Part shown: piece after piece, positions 1 to 5,869 of the stretch
How the letters are laid out: every line of letters begins with the position of its first letter
How positions within the stretch are numbered: the first letter of the stretch is position 1
NCBI RefSeq assembly: GCF_047607725.1
Contig: NZ_JBLKSS010000054.1
Location: forward strand, 1 to 11,177
DNA length: 11,177 nucleotides
Reading direction: 5' to 3'
Origin: JBLKSS01 sp047607725
Lineage (GTDB): Bacteria > Pseudomonadota > Gammaproteobacteria > Enterobacterales > Enterobacteriaceae
Translations under genes and position numbers: made by a program
Notes under the pieces: generated by a model
The model's database searches: none
What the model saw: the letters and a program-made list of their open reading frames with translations, nothing else
What the model was told of the DNA's origin: nothing

Positions 1-20
1 TTAAAGTCCAGCGGGAAATT

Positions 21-60
21 TGGACGACGTCTTGAGGGTTTTGGTGGGGTTTGTTTCATG
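21..60 (+). repeat. Degenerate copy of the inverted-repeat element end
   Basis: This stretch aligns with the arm of the inverted-repeat element at 3049-3086. Shared blocks include GACGTCTTGA, then TTGGTGGG, then GTTTGTT and a terminal ATG, with several substitutions and small indels. Just downstream, 69-94 (CCATTA, six A, TAATGG, then ACATCATC) resembles the inner palindrome of the same element at 3200-3230. It looks like an old, decayed copy lying next to the broken end of rarA. The element family is not recognised. Confidence 0.55.
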
Positions 61-143
61 AATTGCGCCCATTAAAAAAATAATGGACATCATCTTCAAT
101 AACTTGATGGGGAATTAACAGACGGCGCTGGGCGTACGCTTAC

Positions 144-443
144 GTCTATACCGCCTTCAAAGCGGCGATGCGCGATACGCGCGAAAAGGCGGATTACGAT
201 GTGCCGGCGCATCTGCGCAATGCCCCGACCCGGTTGATGAAAGACATGGGCCTGGGGGCGGAATACCGCTACGCCCACGATGAACCCAACGCCTACGCCG
301 CCGGCGAAGACTATTTCCCGCCCGAAATGGCGCATACCCGTTACTATCAACCCAGCTCACGCGGGCTGGAGGGCAAAATCGCTGAAAAGCTCGCCTGGCT
401 GGGCGCGCTGGATCAAAATAGCCCGACAAAACGCTACCGATAA
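144..443 (+). pseudogene. rarA: 3' fragment of replication-associated recombination protein RarA
   Basis: RarA (MgsA) is an AAA+ ATPase of the clamp-loader/RuvB-like group that acts at stalled replication forks. Its full length is about 447 residues. Only the C-terminal ~99 remain, from VYTAFKAAM through HLRNAPTRLMK, EYRYAHDE, NAYAAGE and YFPPE to the typical ending QNSPTKRYR. The whole ATPase region is missing. Reading upstream in frame, homology stops at about position 144 and a TGA lies at 105-107. An ATG at 168 could open a 91-residue ORF, but that is an accident of truncation. The preserved tail and its position just upstream of serS match the rarA-serS order in E. coli. The repeat-like sequence at 21-94 suggests that element insertion removed the 5' part. 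Confidence 0.88.
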
Positions 444-563
444 CCCCACCGTTGCGGTAAGGTTAGCAGTGCTGAATTCATGACGCGGCCCCGCTCTGGG
501 CGCTGCGCGGCCATAGACTTACATCGTAAACATACATCAGATAATCATAAGCACAGGACTAGC

Positions 564-1856
564 ATGCTCGATCCCAATCTACTGCGTAACGAGCTCGACG
601 CAGTCGCCGAAAAATTGGCTCGCAGGAAATTTAAACTGGATGTGGCGACCTTGCACCAGCAGGAGGAGCGCCGCAAAGTGCTCCAGGTGGAAACCGAAAA
701 TCTGCAGGCTGAACGCAATGCCCGCTCCAAGGCCATCGGCGCCGCGAAATCGCGCGGGGAAGCTATCGAGCCACTGCGCCAGGAGGTCAATCAGCTGGGT
801 GAGCGCTTGAGCGCCGCCAAGACGGAACTGGACGCCCTGCAGGGCGCGATCCGCGACTACGCGCAGTCGCTGCCCAATATCCCCGCCGACGAGGTGCCCG
901 ACGGCCGTGATGAAAATGACAATCGGGAAGTGTCGCGCTGGGGCGAACCGCGCCAGTACGATTTCCCCATCCGCGACCACGTGGAGTTGGGGGAAATGGC
1001 GGGCGGGCTCGATTTTGCCGCGGCTGTGAAGCTGACCAGCGCGCGTTTTGTGGTGATGCGCGGCCAAATCGCCCGCCTGCACCGGGCGCTGGCCCAGTTC
1101 ATGTTGGATCTGCATACCGAGCAGCACGGCTATCTGGAGCATTATCTGCCCTATCTGGTGAAGCACGCCTCGCTGTACGGCACCGGCCAACTGCCGAAAT
1201 TTGCCGAGGATCTGTTTCATACCCAGCCGCTCAGCGAAGAAGCGGAAACCAGCGCCTATGCGCTGATCCCGACCGCGGAAGTGCCGCTGACCAACCTGAT
1301 GCGCGACGAGATCATCGAGGAAGACGCGCTACCGCTGAAAATGACCGCCCATACGCCGTGCTTCCGCTCCGAGGCCGGCTCTTACGGGCGCGATACCCGC
1401 GGGCTCATCCGCATGCATCAGTTCGACAAAGTGGAAATGGTGCAGGTGGTCAAACCGGCGCAGTCGATGCAAGCGCTGGAAGAGATGACCGGCCATGCCG
1501 AAAAGGTGCTGCAATTGCTGCAACTGCCGTACCGCAAAGTGCTGCTGTGTACCGGCGATATGGGCTTCGCGTCCTGTAAAACCTACGATCTGGAAGTCTG
1601 GCTGCCGGCGCAGAATACTTACCGCGAAATCTCCTCGTGCTCCAACATCGGGGACTTCCAGGCGCGCCGTATGCAGACGCGTTACCGCAGCCGGACCGAC
1701 AAAAAGCCGCAGCTGGTGCATACGCTGAACGGCTCTGGCCTGGCGGTCGGCCGCACGCTGGTGGCGGTGCTGGAAAACCATCAACTGGCCGACGGCCGCA
1801 TTGAAATACCGGCGGTGCTGCGGCCCTACATGAACGGTTTGACCCATATCGGCTAA
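564..1856 (+). CDS. serS: Seryl-tRNA synthetase
   Basis: This class II aminoacyl-tRNA synthetase charges tRNA-Ser and tRNA-Sec with serine in the cytoplasm. The start is set at ATG 564 because it gives the family N-terminus MLDPNLLRNE and the E. coli length of 430 residues. An upstream AGGA at 555-558 supports this; the frame is open back to 480, but that extension is not conserved. The charged, heptad-like segment at about residues 25-100 is the long antiparallel coiled-coil arm that holds the tRNA-Ser extra arm. The active site is complete: TAEVPL with Thr237, motif 2 (FRSEAGSYGRDTRGL, from residue 267), and motif 3 (NGSGLAVGRTLVAVLEN, from residue 389). It sits between the rarA remnant and ycaD and ends in its own terminator. 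It appears intact and essential. Confidence 0.98.
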   Translation: MLDPNLLRNELDAVAEKLARRKFKLDVATLHQQEERRKVLQVETENLQAERNARSKAIGAAKSRGEAIEPLRQEVNQLGERLSAAKTELDALQGAIRDYAQSLPNIPADEVPDGRDENDNREVSRWGEPRQYDFPIRDHVELGEMAGGLDFAAAVKLTSARFVVMRGQIARLHRALAQFMLDLHTEQHGYLEHYLPYLVKHASLYGTGQLPKFAEDLFHTQPLSEEAETSAYALIPTAEVPLTNLMRDEIIEEDALPLKMTAHTPCFRSEAGSYGRDTRGLIRMHQFDKVEMVQVVKPAQSMQALEEMTGHAEKVLQLLQLPYRKVLLCTGDMGFASCKTYDLEVWLPAQNTYREISSCSNIGDFQARRMQTRYRSRTDKKPQLVHTLNGSGLAVGRTLVAVLENHQLADGRIEIPAVLRPYMNGLTHIG

Positions 1857-1872
1857 GGGTCCGACGTTCGCA

Positions 1873-1898
1873 ACGCGCCCGCTGAGGCGCGTTTTTTT
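1873..1898 (+). terminator. Rho-independent terminator of serS
   Basis: A 7-bp GC-rich stem (ACGCGCC at 1873-1879, GGCGCGT at 1886-1892) with a 6-nt loop is followed by a run of seven T. It begins 17 bp after the serS stop codon. Confidence 0.9.
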
Positions 1899-1959
1899 GC
1901 GCACAATCAAGCATGCTTCCTGTTGTTGCGCAAAAAATGCGGCGGCACATTTTGGCTGA

Positions 1960-1987
1960 TTGACTTTTTATGCCGTGGTGGCATGAT
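1960..1987 (+). promoter_or_regulatory. Possible sigma-70 promoter for ycaD
   Basis: TTGACT at 1960-1965 (5 of 6 consensus) and CATGAT at 1982-1987 (4 of 6) are separated by 16 bp. The site lies between the serS terminator and the ycaD start at 2026. This is pattern matching only. Confidence 0.4.
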
Positions 1988-2025
1988 GGGCGTAATCTCT
2001 TCTCTGAGGCTGCGTTTCCCATACC

Positions 2026-2550
2026 ATGTCCGCCTATTCTCGCCCGGTGCTATTACTGCTCGCGGGCCTCTTATTATTGACGATTTCCATTGCCTTGCTG
2101 AACACGCTGGTGCCGCTCTGGCTCAGCCATGCCTCGTTGCCCACCTGGCAGGTCGGCCTGGTCAGTTCGTCCTATTTTACCGGTAATCTTGCCGGTACCT
2201 TGCTCACCGGGGTGCTGATTAAACGGTTTGGCTTCACCCGCAGTTATCATATGGCCTGTTTGATGGCGCCGGCGCTGTTTGTGCTTGGCTGCTCCGGTTT
2301 TACCCTCTATCCGGTGGCGATGTCCTGGGCCTGCGAAAAGGTCAGCCCGGATGAACTGGTCGCCATGAACCAGGCGCTGTTGCTCAGCTATACGCTCGGC
2401 AGCCTGTTCGGTCCGTCGATGACCGCCATGCTGATGCAGCGTTATTCGGATCATCTGCTGTTTGTCATGATTGCGGCGGTGGCGCTGGTATACCTTGTGA
2501 TGCTGCTGCGCAAACCGGATCGCCATCATACGCCGGTGGCCACCGCCTGA
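2026..2550 (+). CDS. ycaD: YcaD-like MFS transporter with a large internal deletion
   Basis: The protein matches both ends of E. coli YcaD, a major facilitator transporter of unknown substrate with about 382 residues. Only 174 residues are present. The N-terminal part (SRPVLLLLAGLLLLT through WQVGLVSSSYFTGN to KRFGFTRSYHMA) runs straight into the C-terminal part (APALFVLGCSGFTLYPVAM through NQALLLSYTLGSLFGPS to the end). The missing ~208 codons correspond to the middle transmembrane helices. The join lies at about 2250-2270, where ATGGC occurs twice (2250 and 2262), consistent with a deletion between short direct repeats. About five hydrophobic segments remain, too few for a 12-helix MFS fold. 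The frame is preserved, so a product can be made, but transport is unlikely. The ATG at 2026 gives the family N-terminus although no strong ribosome binding site is visible. Confidence 0.88.
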   Translation: MSAYSRPVLLLLAGLLLLTISIALLNTLVPLWLSHASLPTWQVGLVSSSYFTGNLAGTLLTGVLIKRFGFTRSYHMACLMAPALFVLGCSGFTLYPVAMSWACEKVSPDELVAMNQALLLSYTLGSLFGPSMTAMLMQRYSDHLLFVMIAAVALVYLVMLLRKPDRHHTPVATA

Positions 2551-2557
2551 GAGCGTA

Positions 2558-2634
2558 GCCGGCTTAGGTGCATCCTACCGATGACCGAGCCGGCGTGAGC
2601 GCATCTGCTCCCCGATGCCTAAGCCGACGCCGGC
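2558..2634. repeat. GC-rich nested inverted repeats after ycaD
   Basis: GCCGGCTTAGGTGCATC at 2558-2574 pairs imperfectly with GATGCCTAAGCCGAC at 2614-2628. GCCGGCGT at 2589-2596 pairs exactly with ACGCCGGC at 2627-2634. The structures sit between the convergent ycaD and ABC-transporter remnants and could act in transcript ending, but no long T run follows. A terminator role is inference. Confidence 0.45.
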
Positions 2635-2666
2635 ACGCTTTTCCCCGCGGCCGGCGGGCTTTTCTG

Positions 2667-2790
2667 ACGCCAGACACGCCTAGGCTTGCCGGCCCCGAGT
2701 CCGGTTTGGCGTCGGTTTGCTGATCCCAAGTCTCGTCTGGCGTCCATCTGTTGACCCCGAATCCAGTCTGGCATCGGCTGGCGGACGCCG
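2667..2790. repeat. Four degenerate 31-bp tandem repeats
   Basis: The units are 2667-2697, 2698-2728, 2729-2759 and 2760-2790. The last three share an A-G/A-T-C start, a core near CTGGCGTC, a TGCTGA/TGTTGA/TGGCGGA block and a C-rich end. The first unit is more diverged, about 20 of 31 positions identical to the last. Because 31 is not a multiple of three, the array would shift frame at each unit and is unlikely to be coding. No spacers separate the units, so it is not a CRISPR array. Confidence 0.6.
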
Positions 2791-2877
2791 CGGAGGCTGT
2801 CCTGCCGCCGGCTTTTTGTCCCAGTGCGGTCTGATTCGCCGTTGCGCGGTTGAGGGGCGCACAACGGCTCCCTGGCC

Positions 2878-3036
2878 CTAGACGTTTTCCGCCAGCGTTT
2901 GCGGCAGCGCGCTCGGCTGCATCTGCGCCTGCTCGTCATCATCGTGACGCGTGAAGCGCCAGCAGCGGGTATGATAACGCGTGACGCTATTGCGATGCGC
3001 CACGCTAACCAGCGTAATGTGCGGCAAGGTGTTAAT
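2878..3036 (-). pseudogene. C-terminal stub of a YddA/SbmA-type ABC transporter
   Basis: On the minus strand an open frame ends at TAG (2878-2880). It carries the extreme C-terminus of an ABC ATPase domain: TLPHITLVSVAHRNSV followed by RYHTRCWRF. The LP..TLVSVAHR block with its conserved His is the H-loop (switch) region, and the following Y/F-H...W.F pattern is typical of the fused permease-ATPase exporters of the YddA/ABC_membrane_2 group. The Walker A, signature and Walker B motifs and the membrane domain are all missing. The frame stops exactly at the edge of the inverted-repeat element starting at 3036, and I do not see the rest on its far side. This points to truncation by insertion plus deletion. 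The family call rests on about 30 residues. Confidence 0.6.
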
Positions 3037-3086
3037 GTAAGCGCCCCGTGGAGGACGTCTTGAATTATTGGTGGGTTTGTTGTATG
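3036..3086 (+). repeat. Left 51-bp terminal inverted repeat
   Basis: Reads TGTAAGCGCCCCGTGGAGG, then GACGTCTTGAATTATTGG and GGGTTTGTTGTATG in order. It matches the reverse complement of 3312-3362 except for one C/A difference at 3045. Confidence 0.85.
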
Positions 3087-3311
3087 AGACAGTAAACCTA
3101 CGTTACACGCTTATGCTCATTGTATTGATTTTAATAACTTTTATTCCCATCTCGGTTTGAGTGATATGAAATTAGTGGTTCTGAAGTTTGTGATAGTGTC
3201 CATTAAAATTTAAGTGGACACTATCATCGCCGGATTATCCATGATCTGACAGCCGTCCCTTATAGGATGCGGGTTCACTAGGCATCGTAGTGGAACATAT
3301 TCTTACCGAGC

Positions 3312-3362
3312 CATACAACAAACCCACCAATAATTCAAGACGTCCTCCACGGTGCGCTTACA
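3312..3362 (-). repeat. Right 51-bp terminal inverted repeat
   Basis: Reverse complement of 3036-3086 at 50 of 51 positions. Near-identity of the two arms contrasts with the decayed copy at 21-60 and suggests recent activity or gene conversion. Confidence 0.85.
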
Positions 3363-3950
3363 AATGAAATGCGGTCGACCGCACAATGACAAGTTTATAT
3401 CTTTCATGCCTGTCAACAGCGGCATTGATCAAACTTCAGAATTAACCCGTCCTTTTCTTTATGTAATAAGTAATAAAATTGCTGATATGTTATGCATTAT
3501 AAGTCAATATTATTTCGTATCACAAAAATGAGAATGTGGCGTTCATCAGACCCGTCTGCCCGTTATTTATCTGCGTAACGTCATGCTTTGGTTATCGGCG
3601 ATGGCATCAGAGCACATTAGGCTAAGTTTGCCGGCAAGTTCCCGCGAACAGGGCGGCGAAGTACGGATTTCACATGCCAGCCGGCAAGACGTGAAAATAA
3701 ATCAACCTCCTGTTTTTACTGGTCATTCACTGACAGCGACGCGTCATCGCTGCGAACTGAAAAAATATTTACTGAAAAATAATAAATCTATATCACCATT
3801 TTTAAATTTAGCGATATAATCAGAATGCCTCCCAGCAGGTCGGTGATAAATAAAAAGCACACTGAACACTTTAAAAGGGAAACCTGTCCAATAGATTCTT
3901 TAGGGAGTGATTGCGTGCGCGGGTACGCCTGTCCCCTTTAAGGTAGCACC
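3363..3950. other. AT-rich intergenic stretch upstream of the AraC-family gene
   Basis: I see no convincing gene here. A 78-codon ORF at 3583-3819 has low complexity, no clear ribosome binding site and no recognisable similarity. Notable items are a perfect 14-bp palindrome TGCGGTCGACCGCA at 3370-3383, just beyond the right end of the inverted-repeat element, and the leader stem at 3869-3943. The low GC content suggests acquired or regulatory DNA. Confidence 0.5.
3869..3943 (+). promoter_or_regulatory. Leader stem that could cover the ribosome binding site of the AraC-family gene
   Basis: CTTTAAAAGGGA at 3869-3880 can pair with TCCCCTTTAAGG at 3932-3943: ten Watson-Crick pairs, one G-U and one mismatch. 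The right arm ends in AAGG, the only plausible Shine-Dalgarno, 7 nt before ATG 3951. The 51-nt loop contains a smaller possible hairpin (GCGT/ACGC). A regulatory role is inference from pairing alone. Confidence 0.35.
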
Positions 3951-4931
3951 ATGAAAGATGAAAACGCTCGGATTATTCATGACAATACATTTGAGGGGGA
4001 AATACCTTCCTCAAAGATTGAACTCTGGCGCTCTGGTGTCAATGCCTCTCTGCTACAATCGCATTTTACCCGTTCGCAGGTGGATATCCTCAATTGGAGT
4101 GTCGAAGCGCATCATTTTGATATTTTTATCTGTGGGCATATACAGGCCACGGGGCAAACGTTTGTGAATTTTCCATCACACGGAGGTGATTTAAATGATC
4201 ATTTTTTGTTGATCATTATGCTGGAAGGGGGCATAGAGGGTAACCTGGGACGACTTGCTTTATCCCTTGAGCCTGAAGATATTCTGCTGATAGATGTTTT
4301 GCAGCCGCTTAACTTAAAATTGAAAGAAAGGCGCGACACGTCGCTGGCACACGTCATGTATGTCGTCATTCCGCGCCAGCTATTGGTGGAGATTGACGAT
4401 ACCGCTTCGTTGCATGGCAAGGTAATTCGCCGTGGCGAANTACTCAATAAACTTATCGCCAGCCATGTTCATCAACTTATGGCGTACAGCATTGACATCA
4501 CCGCCACCGAGGCAAGCCGCATCGCCCGACCGGTTATTGATTTTTTGATAAGCGCCATCAAGACCTCGGTCAGTTTCGGCCAGCCGCTGATTGCGGATAC
4601 TCGGCTGTTGGTGATTAGCCGCATCTGCCAGTACATTCATCAGCATCTGCAATTACCCGGTTTGACCGCGGAACTTATAGGCCAGCAGTATGGCTTATCC
4701 CGTTCATCATTATATCGGTTATTTGAGCCCTATGGTGGCGTGCCGCCCATATCCGCAAAAAACGCCTCACGGCGACGACGCGTATGCTATTGCACCCGCG
4801 CTATAGCCGCTGGCGCATTGCCGAGATCGCCTATTATTTGGCATTTAGAGCCGGCCACGTTTAATCGTCTGTTTATCACGACCTATGGGATCACACCTTC
4901 ACAGGCGCGTAAACAACGCCAGGATATATAG
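3951..4931 (+). CDS. AraC-family regulator with scrambled second helix-turn-helix
   Basis: The 326-residue ORF has an AraC-binding-like N-terminal domain (about residues 70-165, with features such as EDILLIDVLQPLNL, YVVIPRQLL and LHGKVIRRG) and an AraC/XylS C-terminal domain. The first helix-turn-helix is normal (LTAELIGQQYGLSRSSLYRLFEPYGG, about residues 238-262). From about residue 264 to 302 the frame is wrong. The +1 frame of 4742-4858 reads AHIRKKRLTATTRMLLHPRY and then RWRIAEIAYYLAFRAGH, exactly the expected linker and second helix-turn-helix. The usual ending (FNRLFITTYGITPSQAR) resumes in the original frame. A 1-nt loss near 4741 and a +1 (or -2) change near 4852-4862 explain this. 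DNA binding is probably impaired unless these are sequencing errors; n at 4440 (codon NTA) shows local uncertainty. ATG 3951 follows AAGG at 3940-3943. Target genes are unknown. Confidence 0.8.
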   Translation: MKDENARIIHDNTFEGEIPSSKIELWRSGVNASLLQSHFTRSQVDILNWSVEAHHFDIFICGHIQATGQTFVNFPSHGGDLNDHFLLIIMLEGGIEGNLGRLALSLEPEDILLIDVLQPLNLKLKERRDTSLAHVMYVVIPRQLLVEIDDTASLHGKVIRRGEXLNKLIASHVHQLMAYSIDITATEASRIARPVIDFLISAIKTSVSFGQPLIADTRLLVISRICQYIHQHLQLPGLTAELIGQQYGLSRSSLYRLFEPYGGVPPISAKNASRRRRVCYCTRAIAAGALPRSPIIWHLEPATFNRLFITTYGITPSQARKQRQDI

Positions 4932-5007
4932 GCGTTGGATGCGATGGAAGAATCACAGGTCGCGTGGTTACGCTCGCTATAGCGCGGCCCGCATTGTCAC
5001 ATCACCG

Positions 5008-5193
5008 TCAAGGCGCGGACGGCGAGCCGCAGCTGCAGGAAATTAAACTGCTGCAGGTACAGTTTCCAACATTTTGCGGGCTGCCGTGCGGTACAGGTTC
5101 TGAGGTTCGCGTCGTGGTGGGTGATGAATCGGCGCATCCGGTTAATGACAGACCAACAAACGCAATAAAGACAATTATCCCGATGTTTTTCAT
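5008..5193 (-). CDS. Small Cys-rich lipoprotein
   Basis: This 61-residue protein starts MKNIGIIVFIAFVGLSLTGC: a Lys, a hydrophobic stretch and the lipobox LTGC with the lipidated Cys at position 20. The mature part is about 42 residues, rich in Ser, Thr and Pro. Near its end are two CxC pairs (C45-T-C47 and C53-S-C55), then GSPSAP. Asp at +2 after the lipid Cys (sequence C-A-D, so Ala is +2 and Asp +3) gives no clear inner-membrane retention signal, so outer-membrane sorting is possible. A good Shine-Dalgarno (CTGGAGA) lies just before the ATG, inside the upstream glpM-like ORF, whose TGA overlaps this ATG as ATGA. I do not recognise the family. The paired CxC motifs could bind a metal or form disulfides; that is speculation. 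Confidence 0.7.
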   Translation of the reverse strand: MKNIGIIVFIAFVGLSLTGCADSSPTTTRTSEPVPHGSPQNVGNCTCSSLISCSCGSPSAP

Positions 5194-5519
5194 GGTTGTC
5201 TCCAGAGAGGGGTTCGCTGAGTATAGTTCTTTTTCGCAAAAGCTCGCGAAATTCCCTCGCTGGCGCTGGACAGCGGCAGGCACATGGCGCCGACAAATCC
5301 ATAAAGGGATATCAGGTAGACCAGGTAGGGGATGACGGCCCAAATACCAAAAAGAATCGTCATGCGCAGCGCTTCGGAACCGACGATATAATGGGCGAGA
5401 AGCGCAAAGGTGGGAAAAAGCGGCAACAGACCGGCAATATAGTAGTTACGGGTTTTGGACAGTAGCACGATTAGCACCACCACTAATGCGCCCAGCAGGG
5501 CTTTGAACAGCAGCGTCAT
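5190..5519 (-). CDS. glpM: GlpM-family inner-membrane protein with altered C-terminus
   Basis: The first ~75 residues match GlpM, a small integral membrane protein of poorly defined role that is linked to alginate production in Pseudomonas. Recognisable blocks are ALLGALVVVLIVLLSKTRNYYIAG, LLPLFPTFALLAHYIVGSEALR and WAVIPYLVYLISLYGF, which form three hydrophobic segments. After about residue 80 the expected last membrane helix is missing. It is replaced by a hydrophilic tail (SSASEGISRAFAKKNYTQRTPLWRQP) that runs into the start of the lipoprotein gene and stops in the overlapping ATGA. A deletion that removed the end of glpM and part of the spacer would explain this. Total length, 109 residues, is similar to the family by coincidence of the read-through. 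ATG 5519 is preferred over GTG 5561 because the family begins there. Confidence 0.75.
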   Translation of the reverse strand: MTLLFKALLGALVVVLIVLLSKTRNYYIAGLLPLFPTFALLAHYIVGSEALRMTILFGIWAVIPYLVYLISLYGFVGAMCLPLSSASEGISRAFAKKNYTQRTPLWRQP

Positions 5520-5644
5520 GACAATAAAAGAAGTCGGGGAACCGTGGCAAGAGTCTACCACGGTGCCGCCAGGATATAGGTAAGCGGGTAAACGATCGCG
5601 ACGACCGGCTGAGCCGTCCTGGCCCCGCGGCGCGGGAGGCGTCT

Positions 5645-5869
5645 TTATTGACGATAGGCGTGGGTTATCTGTTTTACGGTACTGGTAAATACCGCTTGCT
5701 GTTCGGGATCATCAAGCTGACTGATGTATTTTTCCATTTTTATGATGACTTTGCCGGCATCGGCTTGCCCAATGGCTTTTAACAGCAGTGACATCATCGC
5801 CTTCATGCAGTTAAGCTCTTGCGCAAGTACCGCGGTTTCGCTATCGGTGGTAAATTCAACGTTGCCCAT
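5645..5869 (-). CDS. yecF: YecF (DUF2594) small protein
   Basis: A 74-residue acidic, soluble protein that matches E. coli YecF in length and pattern: an ETAVLAQELNCMKAMMSLLLKAIGQADAGK core, then IIKMEKYISQLDD, and a tail AVFTSTVKQITHAYRQ. The function of the family is not known. Predicted helices dominate and there is no signal peptide. The ATG at 5869 is preceded by GGGGAC. It is divergent from uvrY, as in E. coli, which supports orthology; its usual neighbour sdiA is missing here and a GlpM-like gene lies downstream. Appears intact. Confidence 0.93.
   Translation of the reverse strand: MGNVEFTTDSETAVLAQELNCMKAMMSLLLKAIGQADAGKVIIKMEKYISQLDDPEQQAVFTSTVKQITHAYRQ

Larger units (their letters stand above)
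3036..3362. mobile_element. 327-bp inverted-repeat element (MITE-like or remnant of two element ends)
   Basis: Arms at 3036-3086 and 3312-3362 are inverted copies of 51 bp with one mismatch, beginning TGTAAGCGC and ending in ACA on the other side. The 225-bp core is AT-rich and has no credible ORF. It contains a second, perfect 12-bp inverted repeat (TGATAGTGTCCA at 3191-3202, TGGACACTATCA at 3215-3226). No transposase is present, so the element could only move with help in trans. It may be a miniature element, or two inverted ends of one insertion sequence with another inserted between. TGT/ACA tips occur in several IS families, so I do not assign one. I see no clear target-site duplication. 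Confidence 0.65.

Noticed and set aside
579..1220. 213-codon minus-strand ORF opposite serS
   Set aside because: It lies wholly antisense to a well-supported serS and shows only low-complexity, His/Gln-rich sequence expected from the complementary strand of a GC-rich gene.
2667..2790. Possible CRISPR array
   Set aside because: The 31-bp units adjoin directly without unique spacers, drift between copies, and no cas gene is near. The same applies to the 23-bp units at 11055-11146.
2619..2942. 107-codon Arg-rich minus-strand ORF
   Set aside because: It runs through the 31-bp repeats, whose period shifts frame, and overlaps the ABC-transporter stub in a different frame.
3583..3819. 78-codon plus-strand ORF upstream of the AraC gene
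   Set aside because: No ribosome binding site, no recognisable motif and a composition change along its length.
4964..5335. Plus-strand ORF across the lipoprotein and glpM end
   Set aside because: The opposite strand carries a lipobox protein with a good ribosome binding site and a GlpM match, so this is a shadow.
5520..5561. GTG start 42 bp upstream in the glpM-like gene
   Set aside because: The added residues are not part of the GlpM N-terminus and no ribosome binding site precedes them.
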